A model generated the notes under the pieces. That model was not told the origin of the DNA. It saw only the letters and a list, made by a program, of their open reading frames with translations, and did not search any database. From an unidentified eubacterium SCB49 (lineage in GTDB: Bacteria > Bacteroidota > Bacteroidia > Flavobacteriales > Flavobacteriaceae), in contig ABCO01000003.1 in the NCBI GenBank assembly GCA_000170815.1, positions 186,001-250,000 of the forward strand: a stretch of 64,000 nucleotides of DNA. The letters are read 5' to 3'. The position numbers were made by a program, and so were the translations under genes. This document shows positions 37,401 to 46,651 of this stretch, in pieces (the first letter of the stretch is position 1; every line of letters starts with the position of its first letter).

Positions 37401-37622
37401 GTGCTCAATCGAATAAGAAGTGCGAGTAGATATAGTGGTAGCCGCCCTGATGGGTTAACACAAACTGAGCATACGTTATTACAACATGCGCAAACAGAAC
37501 TTAACCAAGCCCTCACAAAAACTAATGCCTTTTTTAGTACAGACTGGAAAGTCTTTACAGATAGAATGAATGCCATTACAATACCTACTTTTAAAGAAAC
37601 AAAAACATTTAAAATTGATTAA
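34422..37622 (+). CDS. Secreted BNR/sortilin-like beta-propeller protein
   Basis: 1066 residues with a signal peptide (LFLLLFLSIITTVQAQ). Asp-box motifs (SxDGGxTW type: SLDGGKNW, TTDGGKTW, HNGGETW, SEDSGFTW, THDGGKTW, TQNGGTTW, TDNYGKTW) repeat through residues about 50-720 and give a sortilin/VPS10 or BNR-type propeller. The last 250 residues are charged and helical, with a possible coiled coil around 930-990. Proteins of this family in Bacteroidota are often labelled glycosyl hydrolases, but the Asp boxes alone do not show enzyme activity. It lies 15 bp upstream of a S9 peptidase gene. Confidence 0.85.
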   Translation: MKRLFLLLFLSIITTVQAQDLTNALLNEMTPRNIGPGGMSGRVTAIDVVTQNPDIMYVGTASGGLWRSTSGGVKWDPIFDNEVTASIGAVAITQSNPAVIWVGTGEGNPRNSLNGGYGVYKSLDGGKNWMAMGLEKTRHIHKILIDPTDPNTVYIGAIGSPWGAHEERGVYKTTDGGKTWHKILYQNKTTGVADMVMDPTNPNKLLVAMWDHKRDPWFFRSGGDGSGLFVTHNGGETWEERTEKDGLPKGELGRIGLSIAPNKPNIIYALVEAKKNALYKSEDSGFTWKKINDKNDIGNRPFYYSDIFVDPENENRVFSVFTYVNVSEDGGKNFDQLMGAYGVDNGVHPDHHAWWIHPTDGSFMMDGNDGGLNITHDGGKTWRFIGNLPVAQFYHINVDNEYPYNVYGGMQDNGSWKGPAYVWKAQGIRNSYWQEISFGDGFDVVPDRDDSRYGWSMSQQGSVSRYDSQTGNNYTVKPTHPDPKVTLRFNWNSAINIDPFDNNTIYFGSQFVHKSTDKGLTWSVISPDLTTNDPEKQKQSESGGLTMDATGAENHTTILVIEPSSVEKEVLYVGTDDGRVHVTQNGGTTWTDISNLPSLPTGSWIAQIKASKSKKGTALLVANDYRRDNYSPYAYRTDNYGKTWRRIVNEKDTESYALSIIEDPEENNLMFLGTDDGLYFSINAGVSWEKYTNGFPTVSVKDLVIHPREHDLIIGTFGRAAWVLDDIRPLRAIAKDKTVLHENLKVFTPPTAYQAAYQQPTGSRFGADAIYNGENRARGAQISYWYKSISEIATENEDDEENEVKDNRSKTGKPSKDSIYMKIYDGDRLIRSLKRKTPDSNGIYKWVWRMDEAGVDRPSRTIRKSKNEPSGTTIKPGVYRIEMEHNGTASATSITVESDPRLNISQKAIDDRYNASKQIEQMTQTAADAVQQLVESKMASENFSKNLKKENKEKYKEELKASKDINKKIDTLIALYIGTVDKRQGITRNPEITVLNRIRSASRYSGSRPDGLTQTEHTLLQHAQTELNQALTKTNAFFSTDWKVFTDRMNAITIPTFKETKTFKID

Positions 37623-37637
37623 TTAAATAGTTTAACA

Positions 37638-39584
37638 ATGAAAAAACTACTGATAGCCACAGGGTGTGCTTTACTCCTACTGAGTTGTAAAAATGAAACA
37701 AAGGAGTATAGTACCGCAGAAAAACAAGTTGAAAAATATTCCATTGAGCAATTTATGGATAATGAAAATGCCAGTGCTGCTGGTTTTTCATTTGACAATT
37801 CTAAAGTTCTTATAACAAGTAATCGCTCAGGAATTAATAATATTTATGAGGTTGCATCAGAAGGAGGTGATTTAATCCCTATTACAAAAAGTGACAGCGC
37901 TTCTATTTATGCGGTGTCATATTTTCCGAAGGATGATCGTATTTTATTTACTATGGATGGTAATGGTGATGAAATATACAAACTGTTTGTAAAAGATAAT
38001 GATAAAGTAAAAAGCTTGACGCCCAAACAAGGAATACGTACAGGTTTTGTAGGATGGGCAGAAGATGGAAATAGTTTTTATTTTCAAATGAATGATAGAG
38101 ACCCACAGTTTATGGATTTATATCAGATGAATACTTCAGACTACACCTATAAATCTATTTATCAATTAGGTCCTAATTTAGATTTTGGTATTATAGCTAA
38201 CAATGGTAAATATATTACTGTTTCAGAAGCAATTACAACCAATAATTCTAACTTATATTTAGTAGAACTCGCTACAAAAAAACAAACAAAAATTAATGAC
38301 ACATTAAGTAGTAATCTAGGTGCAGATTTTTCTTTAGATAGCCAATCACTTTACTTTATAACAGATGTGGATAGTGAGTTTAGTTATGTATCAAAATATG
38401 ATATTGCTACAGGAGAAACCACTAAAGTGACAGATAGCAAATGGGACACTTACAGTTATTATTTTTCTAAAAAAGGTACTTACACTCTAGAGATCTTAAA
38501 TGAAGATGCTAAAGCCACTGTTTACGTCACAGAAACAGCAACGGGCAAAGAAGTTACCTTTCCAGAAATAGAAGGTCAGCAAGTAAGTAGTATTAGCTTT
38601 AGCGATAATGAGAAGATGGCTATTTTAAAAGTAGGAAGTTCTGCAAAACCAACAAACACCTATTCTTATAACTTAGAGACCAAAGAATATGCTCAACTGA
38701 CAGATGTATTAAGTAAAGAGATTAATCAAGAAGATTTAGTACAAGCAACAGTAGTTCGTTTTAACTCTTTTGATGGGGTTGAAATTCCTGCTATATATTA
38801 TCAACCACATCAAGCTTCTATAAAAAATAAAGTTCCTGCTTTGGTATGGGTTCACGGTGGTCCTGGAGGTCAATCAAGACAAGCATTTAATACTAATATT
38901 CAGTACCTAGTTAATCAAGGTTATGCGGTACTTGCTGTAAACAACAGAGGAAGTAGCGGTTATGGTAAAACATTTTTTGCAATGGATGACCAGAATCATG
39001 GCGAAAAAGACCTAAAAGATTGTATTGCAGGTAAAGACTGGTTAGCGACTCAAGATGTTATAGATGCTGACAAAATAGGTATTCTTGGAGGTTCTTATGG
39101 TGGTTATATGACCATGGCCGCTTTAACTTATGCCCCAGAAGAATTTAAAGTGGGTGTCAATATTTATGGGGTTACAAACTGGATGCGTACATTAAAAAAC
39201 ATACCGCCATGGTGGGCTTCGTTTAAAGATGCTTTATACCAAGAAATGGGTGACCCAAACACAAAAGACAGTATTAGATTAAAAAGGCAGTCTCCCCTAT
39301 TTCATACAGAAAATGTTACAAAGCCTTTAATGGTTTTACAAGGTGCCCAAGATCCTAGGGTATTACAGATAGAGAGCGATGAGATTGTAGCAGGTGTTCG
39401 TAAAAATGGTGTTCCCGTTGAGTATCTTTTATTTGAAGATGAAGGTCACGGTTTTGCTAAAAAAGAAAACCAAATGAAAGCCTACAGCAGTATTGCTAAG
39501 TTTCTTGACACCTATTTAAAAGGCGAAAGTGATACACCAAATGATGGTGAAAAACAAAAACCAATAAAAATAGATACACATTAA
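37638..39584 (+). CDS. S9-family peptidase, lipoprotein
   Basis: 648 residues. The lipobox LLLLSCKN places it as a membrane-anchored protein facing the periplasm. Residues about 40-360 are a TolB-like propeller; residues about 380-630 are the alpha/beta-hydrolase catalytic domain with the nucleophile S486 in GILGGSYGGYM, the acid in 'VLQGAQDPRVL' and the His in EDEGHGFAKKEN. This is the prolyl oligopeptidase/acylaminoacyl-peptidase type, acting on short peptides. It is co-transcribed with the BNR-propeller gene. Confidence 0.92.
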   Translation: MKKLLIATGCALLLLSCKNETKEYSTAEKQVEKYSIEQFMDNENASAAGFSFDNSKVLITSNRSGINNIYEVASEGGDLIPITKSDSASIYAVSYFPKDDRILFTMDGNGDEIYKLFVKDNDKVKSLTPKQGIRTGFVGWAEDGNSFYFQMNDRDPQFMDLYQMNTSDYTYKSIYQLGPNLDFGIIANNGKYITVSEAITTNNSNLYLVELATKKQTKINDTLSSNLGADFSLDSQSLYFITDVDSEFSYVSKYDIATGETTKVTDSKWDTYSYYFSKKGTYTLEILNEDAKATVYVTETATGKEVTFPEIEGQQVSSISFSDNEKMAILKVGSSAKPTNTYSYNLETKEYAQLTDVLSKEINQEDLVQATVVRFNSFDGVEIPAIYYQPHQASIKNKVPALVWVHGGPGGQSRQAFNTNIQYLVNQGYAVLAVNNRGSSGYGKTFFAMDDQNHGEKDLKDCIAGKDWLATQDVIDADKIGILGGSYGGYMTMAALTYAPEEFKVGVNIYGVTNWMRTLKNIPPWWASFKDALYQEMGDPNTKDSIRLKRQSPLFHTENVTKPLMVLQGAQDPRVLQIESDEIVAGVRKNGVPVEYLLFEDEGHGFAKKENQMKAYSSIAKFLDTYLKGESDTPNDGEKQKPIKIDTH

Positions 39585-39649
39585 TCGTTCGGCTTAATGA
39601 TTAAATAATAATGTTTCGATTTTACCGAAATGACAATAGCTTTTAAACA

Positions 39650-40333
39650 ATGAAGAAAATCTTTTGTTTCCTTCTATTAGGACTAATGCTACAAGGGCTT
39701 TCGGCTCAAAATAGTGAATTTGAAGAATTAGGAGCTTGGTATGTGTTGAGTAGTAATAGCAAACTATCAGACCATTGGAGTGTGCAAGCACAAACACAGT
39801 TTCGTTTTTTTGAATTAGCCAGTGAAATACAACAATTTAAAATTAGAACTGGAGCCAAATATAAAGTTATGGACGGCCTTTCTGTTGGATTGGGATATGC
39901 TTATTTTAAAAATGACTTTTCTTATTTAAGTGAAACACCTAAGTCTTTTACAGAACAACGTATTGTTGAAGACATTTACTTAAGTCAAAATTTGGGCAAA
40001 GCAAAAATTAACCATCGCGCACGTTTAGAAAATAGATTTATAACTGTAAATAACAATACAGATGTGCTCCATTGGTTTAGATACTTGGTAAAAGTGTCTC
40101 ATCCAGTATCAACAGATTTTACAATTGATCTTTACAACGAGATCTGGCTTCACTTACAAGAACCCATTTTTGCACAAAATTGGTTAGGAGCAGGTGTAAG
40201 TTATAAGATAAATGAGCTACTAAAAGCAAGAGCGGGTTATCAAAAAATTCATTTAACCGGGCCAGATTTTGACCGTCTCATTTTTGAATTAAACTTTAAT
40301 TTAGATTTTAGTACAGTAGAAAAGACAGTTTAA
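39650..40333 (+). CDS. DUF2490 outer-membrane-like protein
   Basis: 227 residues with a signal peptide (IFCFLLLGLMLQGLSAQ). Alternating amphipathic strands such as 'WSVQAQTQFRFFEL', 'YKVMDGLSVGLGYAYFK' and 'NHRARLENRFITVNN' are those of the DUF2490 family, predicted small outer-membrane beta-barrels. Function unknown. It stands 65 bp after the S9 peptidase gene and 87 bp before the hydrolase-OsmC gene. Confidence 0.85.
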   Translation: MKKIFCFLLLGLMLQGLSAQNSEFEELGAWYVLSSNSKLSDHWSVQAQTQFRFFELASEIQQFKIRTGAKYKVMDGLSVGLGYAYFKNDFSYLSETPKSFTEQRIVEDIYLSQNLGKAKINHRARLENRFITVNNNTDVLHWFRYLVKVSHPVSTDFTIDLYNEIWLHLQEPIFAQNWLGAGVSYKINELLKARAGYQKIHLTGPDFDRLIFELNFNLDFSTVEKTV

Positions 40334-40420
40334 ATCAAATTTAAAATAGATTTTAAAAAGTCTTTTATTCTACACAAAACGGAGTGAGCACTCAAATCTT
40401 TCTTCAAAAAAACAGAAATT

Positions 40421-41635
40421 ATGAAATCATCAAAAATAACTTTTACAACTTCAAAAGGAGTTACACTTTCAGGTCGCTTAGACATGCCTTTACATCAAGA
40501 TCCACATAACTTTGCCATTTTTGCGCATTGTTTTACCTGTACTAAAGACTTTAGTGCCGTTCGTAATGTGAGTAAAGCATTAGCAAGCGAAGGATTTGGC
40601 GTTCTTCGTTTTGATTTTACTGGACTAGGAGATAGTGATGGTGATTTTGAAGACACAAACTTTTCAAGTAATGTAGAAGACCTTGTTCAGGCCGCTAATT
40701 TTTTAACAAAAGAATACAAAGCTCCTTCCCTACTCGTTGGTCATTCATTGGGAGGTGCCGCAGCAATTTTTGCAGCTTCGGAAATACCAACGATTCAAGC
40801 TTTGGCTACCATTGGAGCACCGAGCAATCCTGTTCACGTAAGAAAACAGTTTGGCGCTAAAGCCGAAGAAGTTGAAAGCAAGGGAAAAGCAACCGTAAGT
40901 CTAGCCGGTAGAGATTTTATATTTAAAAAGCAGTTTTTTGACGATTTAGAAAATCAATCATGTGGGGCAGCCGCTAGTAAATTAGATGGAAAAGCATTAC
41001 TGATTTTTCACTCTCCCCAAGATGCTACGGTTTCAATAAAAAATGCTGAAGAAATATATCACGCAGCAAAACACCCAAAAAGTTTTGTCACACTTGATGG
41101 TACAGAACATTTATTAATTGACAAAAAAAGCGCTTCATACGTAGGAAAAGTAATTGCAGGATGGGCTGCTAGATATATAAATGTCCCTGAGCAAGAACAA
41201 ATAAGCACTTCACATCAAGTAGTTGCGAGTCTTGATGATGAAGATGGATTTACCACTTCATTAAAACTAGGAAATCACTACTTAAAAGCAGATGAGCCTA
41301 TACGTGTAGGAGGTAATGATTATGGTCCAACACCTTATGAGTTGCTCGCAGGAAGCTTATCTGCTTGTACTGCTATGACCATACAGATGTACGCAAAGAG
41401 AAAAGGTTGGAAAATTGAAAATGTAGAAGTTCATACCACATATTCTAAAACTCATGCCGAAGATTGTAATGCTTGCGAAGAAGAAAAAGATAAAATAGAT
41501 ACCTTTTCACGTGATATAAAATTAATTTCAGATTTAGATGAAAAACAACTTAAACGCATTTTGCAAATAGCAGACAAATGTCCTGTTCACAAAACATTAC
41601 ATAATAAAACACAGGTAATTACAACATTAATTTAA
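40421..41635 (+). CDS. Alpha/beta hydrolase fused to an OsmC-family domain
   Basis: 404 residues. The N-terminal part (1-255) is an alpha/beta hydrolase with nucleophile S109 in VGHSLGGAA and a His in DGTEHLLI. The C-terminal part (about 260-404) is OsmC-like, with the redox cysteines C316 in SACTAM and C387 in KCPVHKTL at the usual positions. OsmC/Ohr proteins reduce organic hydroperoxides using thiols, so the fusion may hydrolyse an ester and detoxify the resulting or attached peroxide. This two-domain arrangement is a recurrent family. It lies 99 bp upstream of the superoxide dismutase gene, which hints at shared oxidative-stress work. Confidence 0.92.
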   Translation: MKSSKITFTTSKGVTLSGRLDMPLHQDPHNFAIFAHCFTCTKDFSAVRNVSKALASEGFGVLRFDFTGLGDSDGDFEDTNFSSNVEDLVQAANFLTKEYKAPSLLVGHSLGGAAAIFAASEIPTIQALATIGAPSNPVHVRKQFGAKAEEVESKGKATVSLAGRDFIFKKQFFDDLENQSCGAAASKLDGKALLIFHSPQDATVSIKNAEEIYHAAKHPKSFVTLDGTEHLLIDKKSASYVGKVIAGWAARYINVPEQEQISTSHQVVASLDDEDGFTTSLKLGNHYLKADEPIRVGGNDYGPTPYELLAGSLSACTAMTIQMYAKRKGWKIENVEVHTTYSKTHAEDCNACEEEKDKIDTFSRDIKLISDLDEKQLKRILQIADKCPVHKTLHNKTQVITTLI

Positions 41636-41734
41636 AAAACAAAACCCCTCTCTTTTTAGTTAAGATTTAATTAAATTGTTGTAAAACGGCTTTAATTAAT
41701 GTAGTTTAAAATACTAATCAAAAAAACTACTAAG

Positions 41735-42301
41735 ATGAAAAATATAGCTTTAGTTACATTAACGCTGTTTGCTTTTGTAAGCTGTAATGATGTCAAAAAA
41801 GAGACGGTAGATCAATCCAATACCGATATTAAAGAAATCATAGTTTCCAATAAAAAGATTACTGTTCCACTTGAGGCTAAAAGTGAAAGTAACGCTAAGG
41901 GAGTAGCAAAATTTTTCGAAAAATCTGGTAAAGTATCATTTCTTGCAAAGATTTCTGGGCTTTCGCCAGGTATTCATGCCGTACATTTACATGAAAAAGC
42001 AGATTGTAGCAGTGTTGACGGAAAATCAGCTGGAGGTCATTGGAACCCTACTTTTCAACCGCATGGAAAATGGGGCGATGCTAGCGGTTATCACAAAGGA
42101 GACATTGGTAACTTTAACGTAAATGAAGATGGTGAAGGCTCTATAGCTTTAACAACAAATGAGTGGTGTATTGGTTGTGGTGACAAGAATAAAGATATTC
42201 TAGGAAAAGCAATTATAGTGCACCAAGGAGCAGATGATTTTACATCTCAACCATCTGGTGCAGCTGGAGCTCGAGTAAGTTGCGGAGGTATTATTGAATA
42301 A
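41735..42301 (+). CDS. sodC: Cu/Zn superoxide dismutase, lipoprotein
   Basis: 188 residues. The lipobox AFVSCND suggests lipid anchoring in the periplasm. Copper and zinc ligands are seen in HAVHLHEKADC, GGHWNP, FQPHGKW, YHKGDIGN and IIVHQGADD; the structural disulfide pairs the Cys of KADC with the one in RVSCGGI. Between them an unusual CIGCGDKNKD insertion brings a CxxC motif not seen in the standard enzyme. It converts superoxide to hydrogen peroxide and oxygen outside the cytosol. Confidence 0.92.
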   Translation: MKNIALVTLTLFAFVSCNDVKKETVDQSNTDIKEIIVSNKKITVPLEAKSESNAKGVAKFFEKSGKVSFLAKISGLSPGIHAVHLHEKADCSSVDGKSAGGHWNPTFQPHGKWGDASGYHKGDIGNFNVNEDGEGSIALTTNEWCIGCGDKNKDILGKAIIVHQGADDFTSQPSGAAGARVSCGGIIE

Positions 42302-42320
42302 CCAAACTTAAAATAAAATT

Positions 42321-42358
42321 TAGGCCGATACTATTTCTTATTAGTATCGGCCTATTTT
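42321..42358 (+). terminator. Terminator of sodC
   Basis: TAGGCCGATACTA (42321-42333) pairs perfectly with its reverse complement at 42342-42354, followed by TTTTAT. Confidence 0.88.
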
Positions 42359-42457
42359 ATTTATACTATTGTGTTTCTTTTTAGAGATGTTATGCAACAC
42401 TTAATTTATGTTTCACAATAGAACACTTATTAATATTCAAATTTGATGCCAAAAAAA

Positions 42458-42485
42458 AAGCTAGTCAAAAATGATTGACTAGCTT
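42458..42485 (-). terminator. Terminator of the M36 peptidase gene
   Basis: AAGCTAGTCAA pairs with TTGACTAGCTT; on the minus strand a T-run follows, 27 bp beyond the stop of the peptidase gene. Confidence 0.85.
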
Positions 42486-42511
42486 AAACAAAATTATTTT
42501 TCTTTATTTAT

Positions 42512-45500
42512 TTATCTCTTAATTACTTGTTTCATAAGCACGTTACTACCTGCTACTATTTTAACAAAGTAAAATCCATCTGCTAAATCAACTAAACTAA
42601 AACGTGTTTCAGAAGTTGATGAAGGCATTACATTTTTAATCAATCTACCATTTACGTCAATCACATGAATAGCATTTAATGTATCAGCTCCATTGTAGGT
42701 TAATATCATATTTCCGAAGGTAGGATTAGGTACTAAACTAATTGAATTTGACAGAGGATTATCTATTGCAAGAACAGCATCTAACAAAAATTCACATTCA
42801 CTTTCATTTCCAGAACTATCTGTGGCCGTTAGAGTTATTGTGTATGTCCCAGCCGTAACATCTGAACCAGGTAATGGTGATTGTGACACTGTAAAACTAC
42901 AATTGTCTGTAACCGTAGCTGATGACGTAAAGTCTGGCATTTCAAACAAATCATTATCCTGTGTTATTACCATATCTTCCGGACATACAATAACAGGAGC
43001 TTCTTCTTCTCCAGTTACTATTGCAGGAACACGTTGTGCCAAACAAGACTGAAAGCCTAATTGCATATCTGTATTGTAAATTCCAAAATCTGAATCTAAG
43101 CAATCTGATGGCCAGTTTGATGCATTATCATTTTCACCTACTCTTCTAAATGAAGAATTACACACCTCATCAAAATCTGCTCCGTCACCGGTCCACTCAA
43201 TATCTGATGCATCAATATTAACACCATCAATAGACACATTTAGTGTATTAATTTGGGCTTGAGAAGCATTCCAAAAAACAGATTCTACAACATTATCATC
43301 AGGATCAAGAATAATGATCCATCCACTACCACCTTCACCCCACCAGATGTTTGAACCCCAATAGTTAGAACTACCTTGTACATCATCAAAATAGATTGCG
43401 GTATTTTCTCCTATAAAACCTAACTCTTGGATATCATCATTTACGGTATTAAAGTTTGTAAAAGGTTCTTCACTTACAGCTATTTTATATCCTGTATAGT
43501 CTTTTGCTGCACCTATGTTTGTTATTTCAAAACCATCTGGGCTCTGTAAGGCTATTTCTGTTATTTTTAAATCACTGTCTATAAATTCAGGACCTTCTTG
43601 TGCATATACTGTTGTGTTTTCTGTAGGTATAAATGTATAACTAGATCCCGATGCTAGAAAGTTTCCTCCTTCAATGGCATCATACCAATTGATGATATTG
43701 TTTGGGTCATTTAATGTAGCAGTGACAGTCACTTCTTCATCTAAACATACTAATAAAGCATCTGTAGTTGTTGGCGAATCTGGTGTATAAAACACTTCTA
43801 CAGTGTCTGAGTCTGAAGAAGCTACAGAACAACTTCCGTCTGGGACGTTATACACAATTGTGTGAACTCCAGGACCTGCTTGTGCTGGATTAAATGTATA
43901 AGAAAACCCATTTCCATCATCTGTTACACCTGGACCACTATACACCCCTCCAAAAGGTACCCCTCCTGTTTGATTATACAATATAAGTGCACCTTCACAA
44001 ACATCTGCTGGCGCAGTAAAACTAGCTAAGTCAGATGGTGTATCAAATGCTTCTGTTCCATCTGTTCTACTATTAGCACTACCTTGATCTGCACTAAAAC
44101 CTAAACCTCTTCTTGCAAAAGCATCCCAAATTAAACATTCATTTGCTCCGCCATAGATAGCAACATCTGCTGCTAAGATTGCATCTCTTCCGTCAACAAA
44201 ACCAGGCCCACAAGGTTGCATTTTTAAAGCTTCAGTAACTAATAATAAAGCTTGAATATTACCTGCATCTTGAGTTATATCTCCTGTTACAGTCATAAAA
44301 TCATCGCTAAAACCATAAACATTTATAAGGTCCCAAGTCATCTCCCAAAGCATAGCGGCCCAAACAGAACCTACCCCATGAGGTACACTTTCAGTTTTTA
44401 TATCATCATAAGTATGTGGGTTAACAGAAAAATCTGTACTGTAAGGATAGCTTCTAATACCATTACCATTAGGTCCTTGCCCAAAAAGGTAGGTACCAAC
44501 AGCTTTTGCATCATCTGGCAAATCATTATCTGTCATTGTAAGCATGAGACCAAAATAGTCACTCCAACCTTCTCCCATTTGCTCTTGACCTGTTAAACAA
44601 CTTGAATTAGCTGCTCCTCCTGTTAATCTATTAGAAATACCGTGACCATATTCATGAACAATGACAAGCGAATCATAATCGCCATCTTTATCATTACAAG
44701 TGTACATTTGCATTGTTGGATTTGAACCATCTGGTGGTGTTCCAAAATTTGCATTACACTCACCAGAGTTATCTTGAGCTTCGGCATTTACACTATCACT
44801 TCCTTCTCCACCTTCTCCATAATTATTTTCTTGAAAATTTCCTGACTTTGCATCAAAACCATACTCAAACATTACATCATGAATCACATTATTCCAATAA
44901 AACAAATTTGTAATAGCCGCATCTTCATATTGATTTGTTTCTGAATACACTTGATCAAAAGGAAATGTAGAAAAATCTAGAAGTACACCACCATCAGGTT
45001 GGTATCCTTGATTATCTCCATCTTCGTAGGCATTTACATTATTTCCTCGAGTCGTTGTAAAATCTGCACCAGCTACACCATCTATATCATGCCATCCAAA
45101 AGGCGATGCATTATTCGTTGCTGGTGATACCTCTATAGATCTAGACCCATAATAAGGGCTACTTAGAGGAATCGCAAAAACATTATAACATTCTGTACAA
45201 CCAGCTGCCGCATTGTTGGTTTCGTTATAATCAGGTATATCAATTAAATTTCGATTAAAATCTAAAACTTCTGTATGATCGTGGTCATGCTCTAGTTTAC
45301 ATTGTGTCATCCAATCAAACTTAGATAAAACGGCTCCTGTTGTCGCACTCACTTGCAAATTATACCAATGCTTTTGAGCTTTTTCTTGTATTGAAATATC
45401 CCATACAAGCTCAATACTATTCTCCAACTTTAGATATGCTAATGCAACAGGTATATCACTTAATGAAATACCGCCATCAGAAAAGACAAAACGCTGTCTT

Positions 45501-45916
45501 GAATTTTCCTTACTAATCTGAACTATATCACGCTCCACTTTATAATGTTCTGATAAAGCTGCTTTTAAGATAGCTTCTTTTGCAGAAATATTAGAGGTTC
45601 TATTTGATACGAGATCATTCACCCCAGAAATAAAATTATTATCCGCAGTAAATGTCGCTCCATTTTTAAGGTGTAATCCAGATTCGGTTCCTAATACTGG
45701 AACTCCATCAATAACTTGTCTATAGTAAATATGATGAATATTACTAATAGAACTTATATGTTCGTTAGTAATCTCGTAAGATGCATCTAAAGCAGAAATA
45801 TTTCCTTGCTCTCTTTGAGATAACAAATACGTATCTAATAATTGGTTGGCTTCTTGAGCCTGAATTGTAGTAAAACAGATTAATGTTAGTAATCCTAGAA
45901 ATAATATTTTTTTCAT
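42512..45916 (-). CDS. T9SS-exported M36 (fungalysin) metallopeptidase
   Basis: 1134 residues from the ATG at 45916, chosen because MKKILFLGLLTLICFTTIQA is then a normal signal peptide; an upstream in-frame ATG adds 10 residues without a role. An FTP-type propeptide (about 30-200) is followed by the fungalysin domain with HEYGHGISNRL as the zinc-binding HExxH. Downstream are a lamin-tail-like domain (ITEIALQSPDGFEITN), an HYR-like Ig domain (VTDNCSFTVSQSPLPG) and a T9SS type A tail (VPNPTFGNMILTYN to VIKR). It is a secreted, probably broadly acting protease. It is divergent from the sigma factor gene. Confidence 0.92.
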   Translation of the reverse strand: MKKILFLGLLTLICFTTIQAQEANQLLDTYLLSQREQGNISALDASYEITNEHISSISNIHHIYYRQVIDGVPVLGTESGLHLKNGATFTADNNFISGVNDLVSNRTSNISAKEAILKAALSEHYKVERDIVQISKENSRQRFVFSDGGISLSDIPVALAYLKLENSIELVWDISIQEKAQKHWYNLQVSATTGAVLSKFDWMTQCKLEHDHDHTEVLDFNRNLIDIPDYNETNNAAAGCTECYNVFAIPLSSPYYGSRSIEVSPATNNASPFGWHDIDGVAGADFTTTRGNNVNAYEDGDNQGYQPDGGVLLDFSTFPFDQVYSETNQYEDAAITNLFYWNNVIHDVMFEYGFDAKSGNFQENNYGEGGEGSDSVNAEAQDNSGECNANFGTPPDGSNPTMQMYTCNDKDGDYDSLVIVHEYGHGISNRLTGGAANSSCLTGQEQMGEGWSDYFGLMLTMTDNDLPDDAKAVGTYLFGQGPNGNGIRSYPYSTDFSVNPHTYDDIKTESVPHGVGSVWAAMLWEMTWDLINVYGFSDDFMTVTGDITQDAGNIQALLLVTEALKMQPCGPGFVDGRDAILAADVAIYGGANECLIWDAFARRGLGFSADQGSANSRTDGTEAFDTPSDLASFTAPADVCEGALILYNQTGGVPFGGVYSGPGVTDDGNGFSYTFNPAQAGPGVHTIVYNVPDGSCSVASSDSDTVEVFYTPDSPTTTDALLVCLDEEVTVTATLNDPNNIINWYDAIEGGNFLASGSSYTFIPTENTTVYAQEGPEFIDSDLKITEIALQSPDGFEITNIGAAKDYTGYKIAVSEEPFTNFNTVNDDIQELGFIGENTAIYFDDVQGSSNYWGSNIWWGEGGSGWIIILDPDDNVVESVFWNASQAQINTLNVSIDGVNIDASDIEWTGDGADFDEVCNSSFRRVGENDNASNWPSDCLDSDFGIYNTDMQLGFQSCLAQRVPAIVTGEEEAPVIVCPEDMVITQDNDLFEMPDFTSSATVTDNCSFTVSQSPLPGSDVTAGTYTITLTATDSSGNESECEFLLDAVLAIDNPLSNSISLVPNPTFGNMILTYNGADTLNAIHVIDVNGRLIKNVMPSSTSETRFSLVDLADGFYFVKIVAGSNVLMKQVIKR

Positions 45917-46088
45917 AGTTTTTATCGTTTCCTCAAAAATATACAATCTACATCATTATCAAAGCATTAACTGTTAACTATATTTATTAAGAATTAACTA
46001 ACAAAATTGACAAAACACTAACAATATCACTCTTTAAAAAAAGATATTATTACCTATTCCATTTTAAAATTTCTAAAGATCTATTTGG

Positions 46089-46096
46089 TATATTTA
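46089..46096 (+). promoter_or_regulatory. -7 element of the ECF sigma gene
   Basis: TATATTTA, 18 bp before the ATG at 46115; one base off TAnnTTTG. It overlaps codons of a longer in-frame reading (ATG 46085), which supports the later start. Confidence 0.4.
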
Positions 46097-46114
46097 TCCA
46101 AAATTAAAAAAATT

Positions 46115-46648
46115 ATGAAACAGCCAGATGCGCTAATACTTTCTATGCAAAAAGGAGATGAAGCTTCATTTAGTAAACTTTATGATATGTACAATAAAGC
46201 GGTCTATGGAATCATTTATAGTATTGTACTAGATAAAGCGATTGCTCAAGAGGTATTACAAGATGTTTTTATTAAAATATGGAATAACAAAAACTCTTAT
46301 GACGTCAATAAAGGCCGTTTTTTTACTTGGATTTTAAATATCGCAAGAAATACGAGTATTGATAAAATAAGATCTAAGTCTTTTAAAAACTCAAAGAAAA
46401 ACCTTTCTACAAGTAATTTCGTAGATATTTTAAAGTCAAGTGATTCTTTAAACAGTAGAATGGATGCACTTGGTGTGAAAAAATTTATTGATAAATTAAA
46501 GCCTACTTGTATAAGTATTATAGACCTTTTATTTTTTAAAGGATATACACAAGCAGATGCTGCAACAGAATTAGAAATCCCTTTAGGTACTCTTAAAACA
46601 AGAAATAGAAATTGCCTTAAAGAATTAAGAACCTTAGTTTTAGATTAA
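46115..46648 (+). CDS. ECF-type RNA polymerase sigma factor
   Basis: 177 residues from ATG 46115 (MKQPDALILSMQKGD). Region 2 is 'FSKLYDMYNKAVYGIIYSIV' with 'QEVLQDVFIKIWNN'; region 4 ends 'FFKGYTQADAATELEIPLGT' plus 'LKTRNRNCLKELR'. The linker lacks regions 1 and 3, as in group 4 (extracytoplasmic function) factors. The anti-sigma gene begins 3 bp after its stop, so the two form one operon and the sigma should be held inactive until a signal at the membrane. Confidence 0.92.
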   Translation: MKQPDALILSMQKGDEASFSKLYDMYNKAVYGIIYSIVLDKAIAQEVLQDVFIKIWNNKNSYDVNKGRFFTWILNIARNTSIDKIRSKSFKNSKKNLSTSNFVDILKSSDSLNSRMDALGVKKFIDKLKPTCISIIDLLFFKGYTQADAATELEIPLGTLKTRNRNCLKELRTLVLD

Positions 46649-46651
46649 CAC

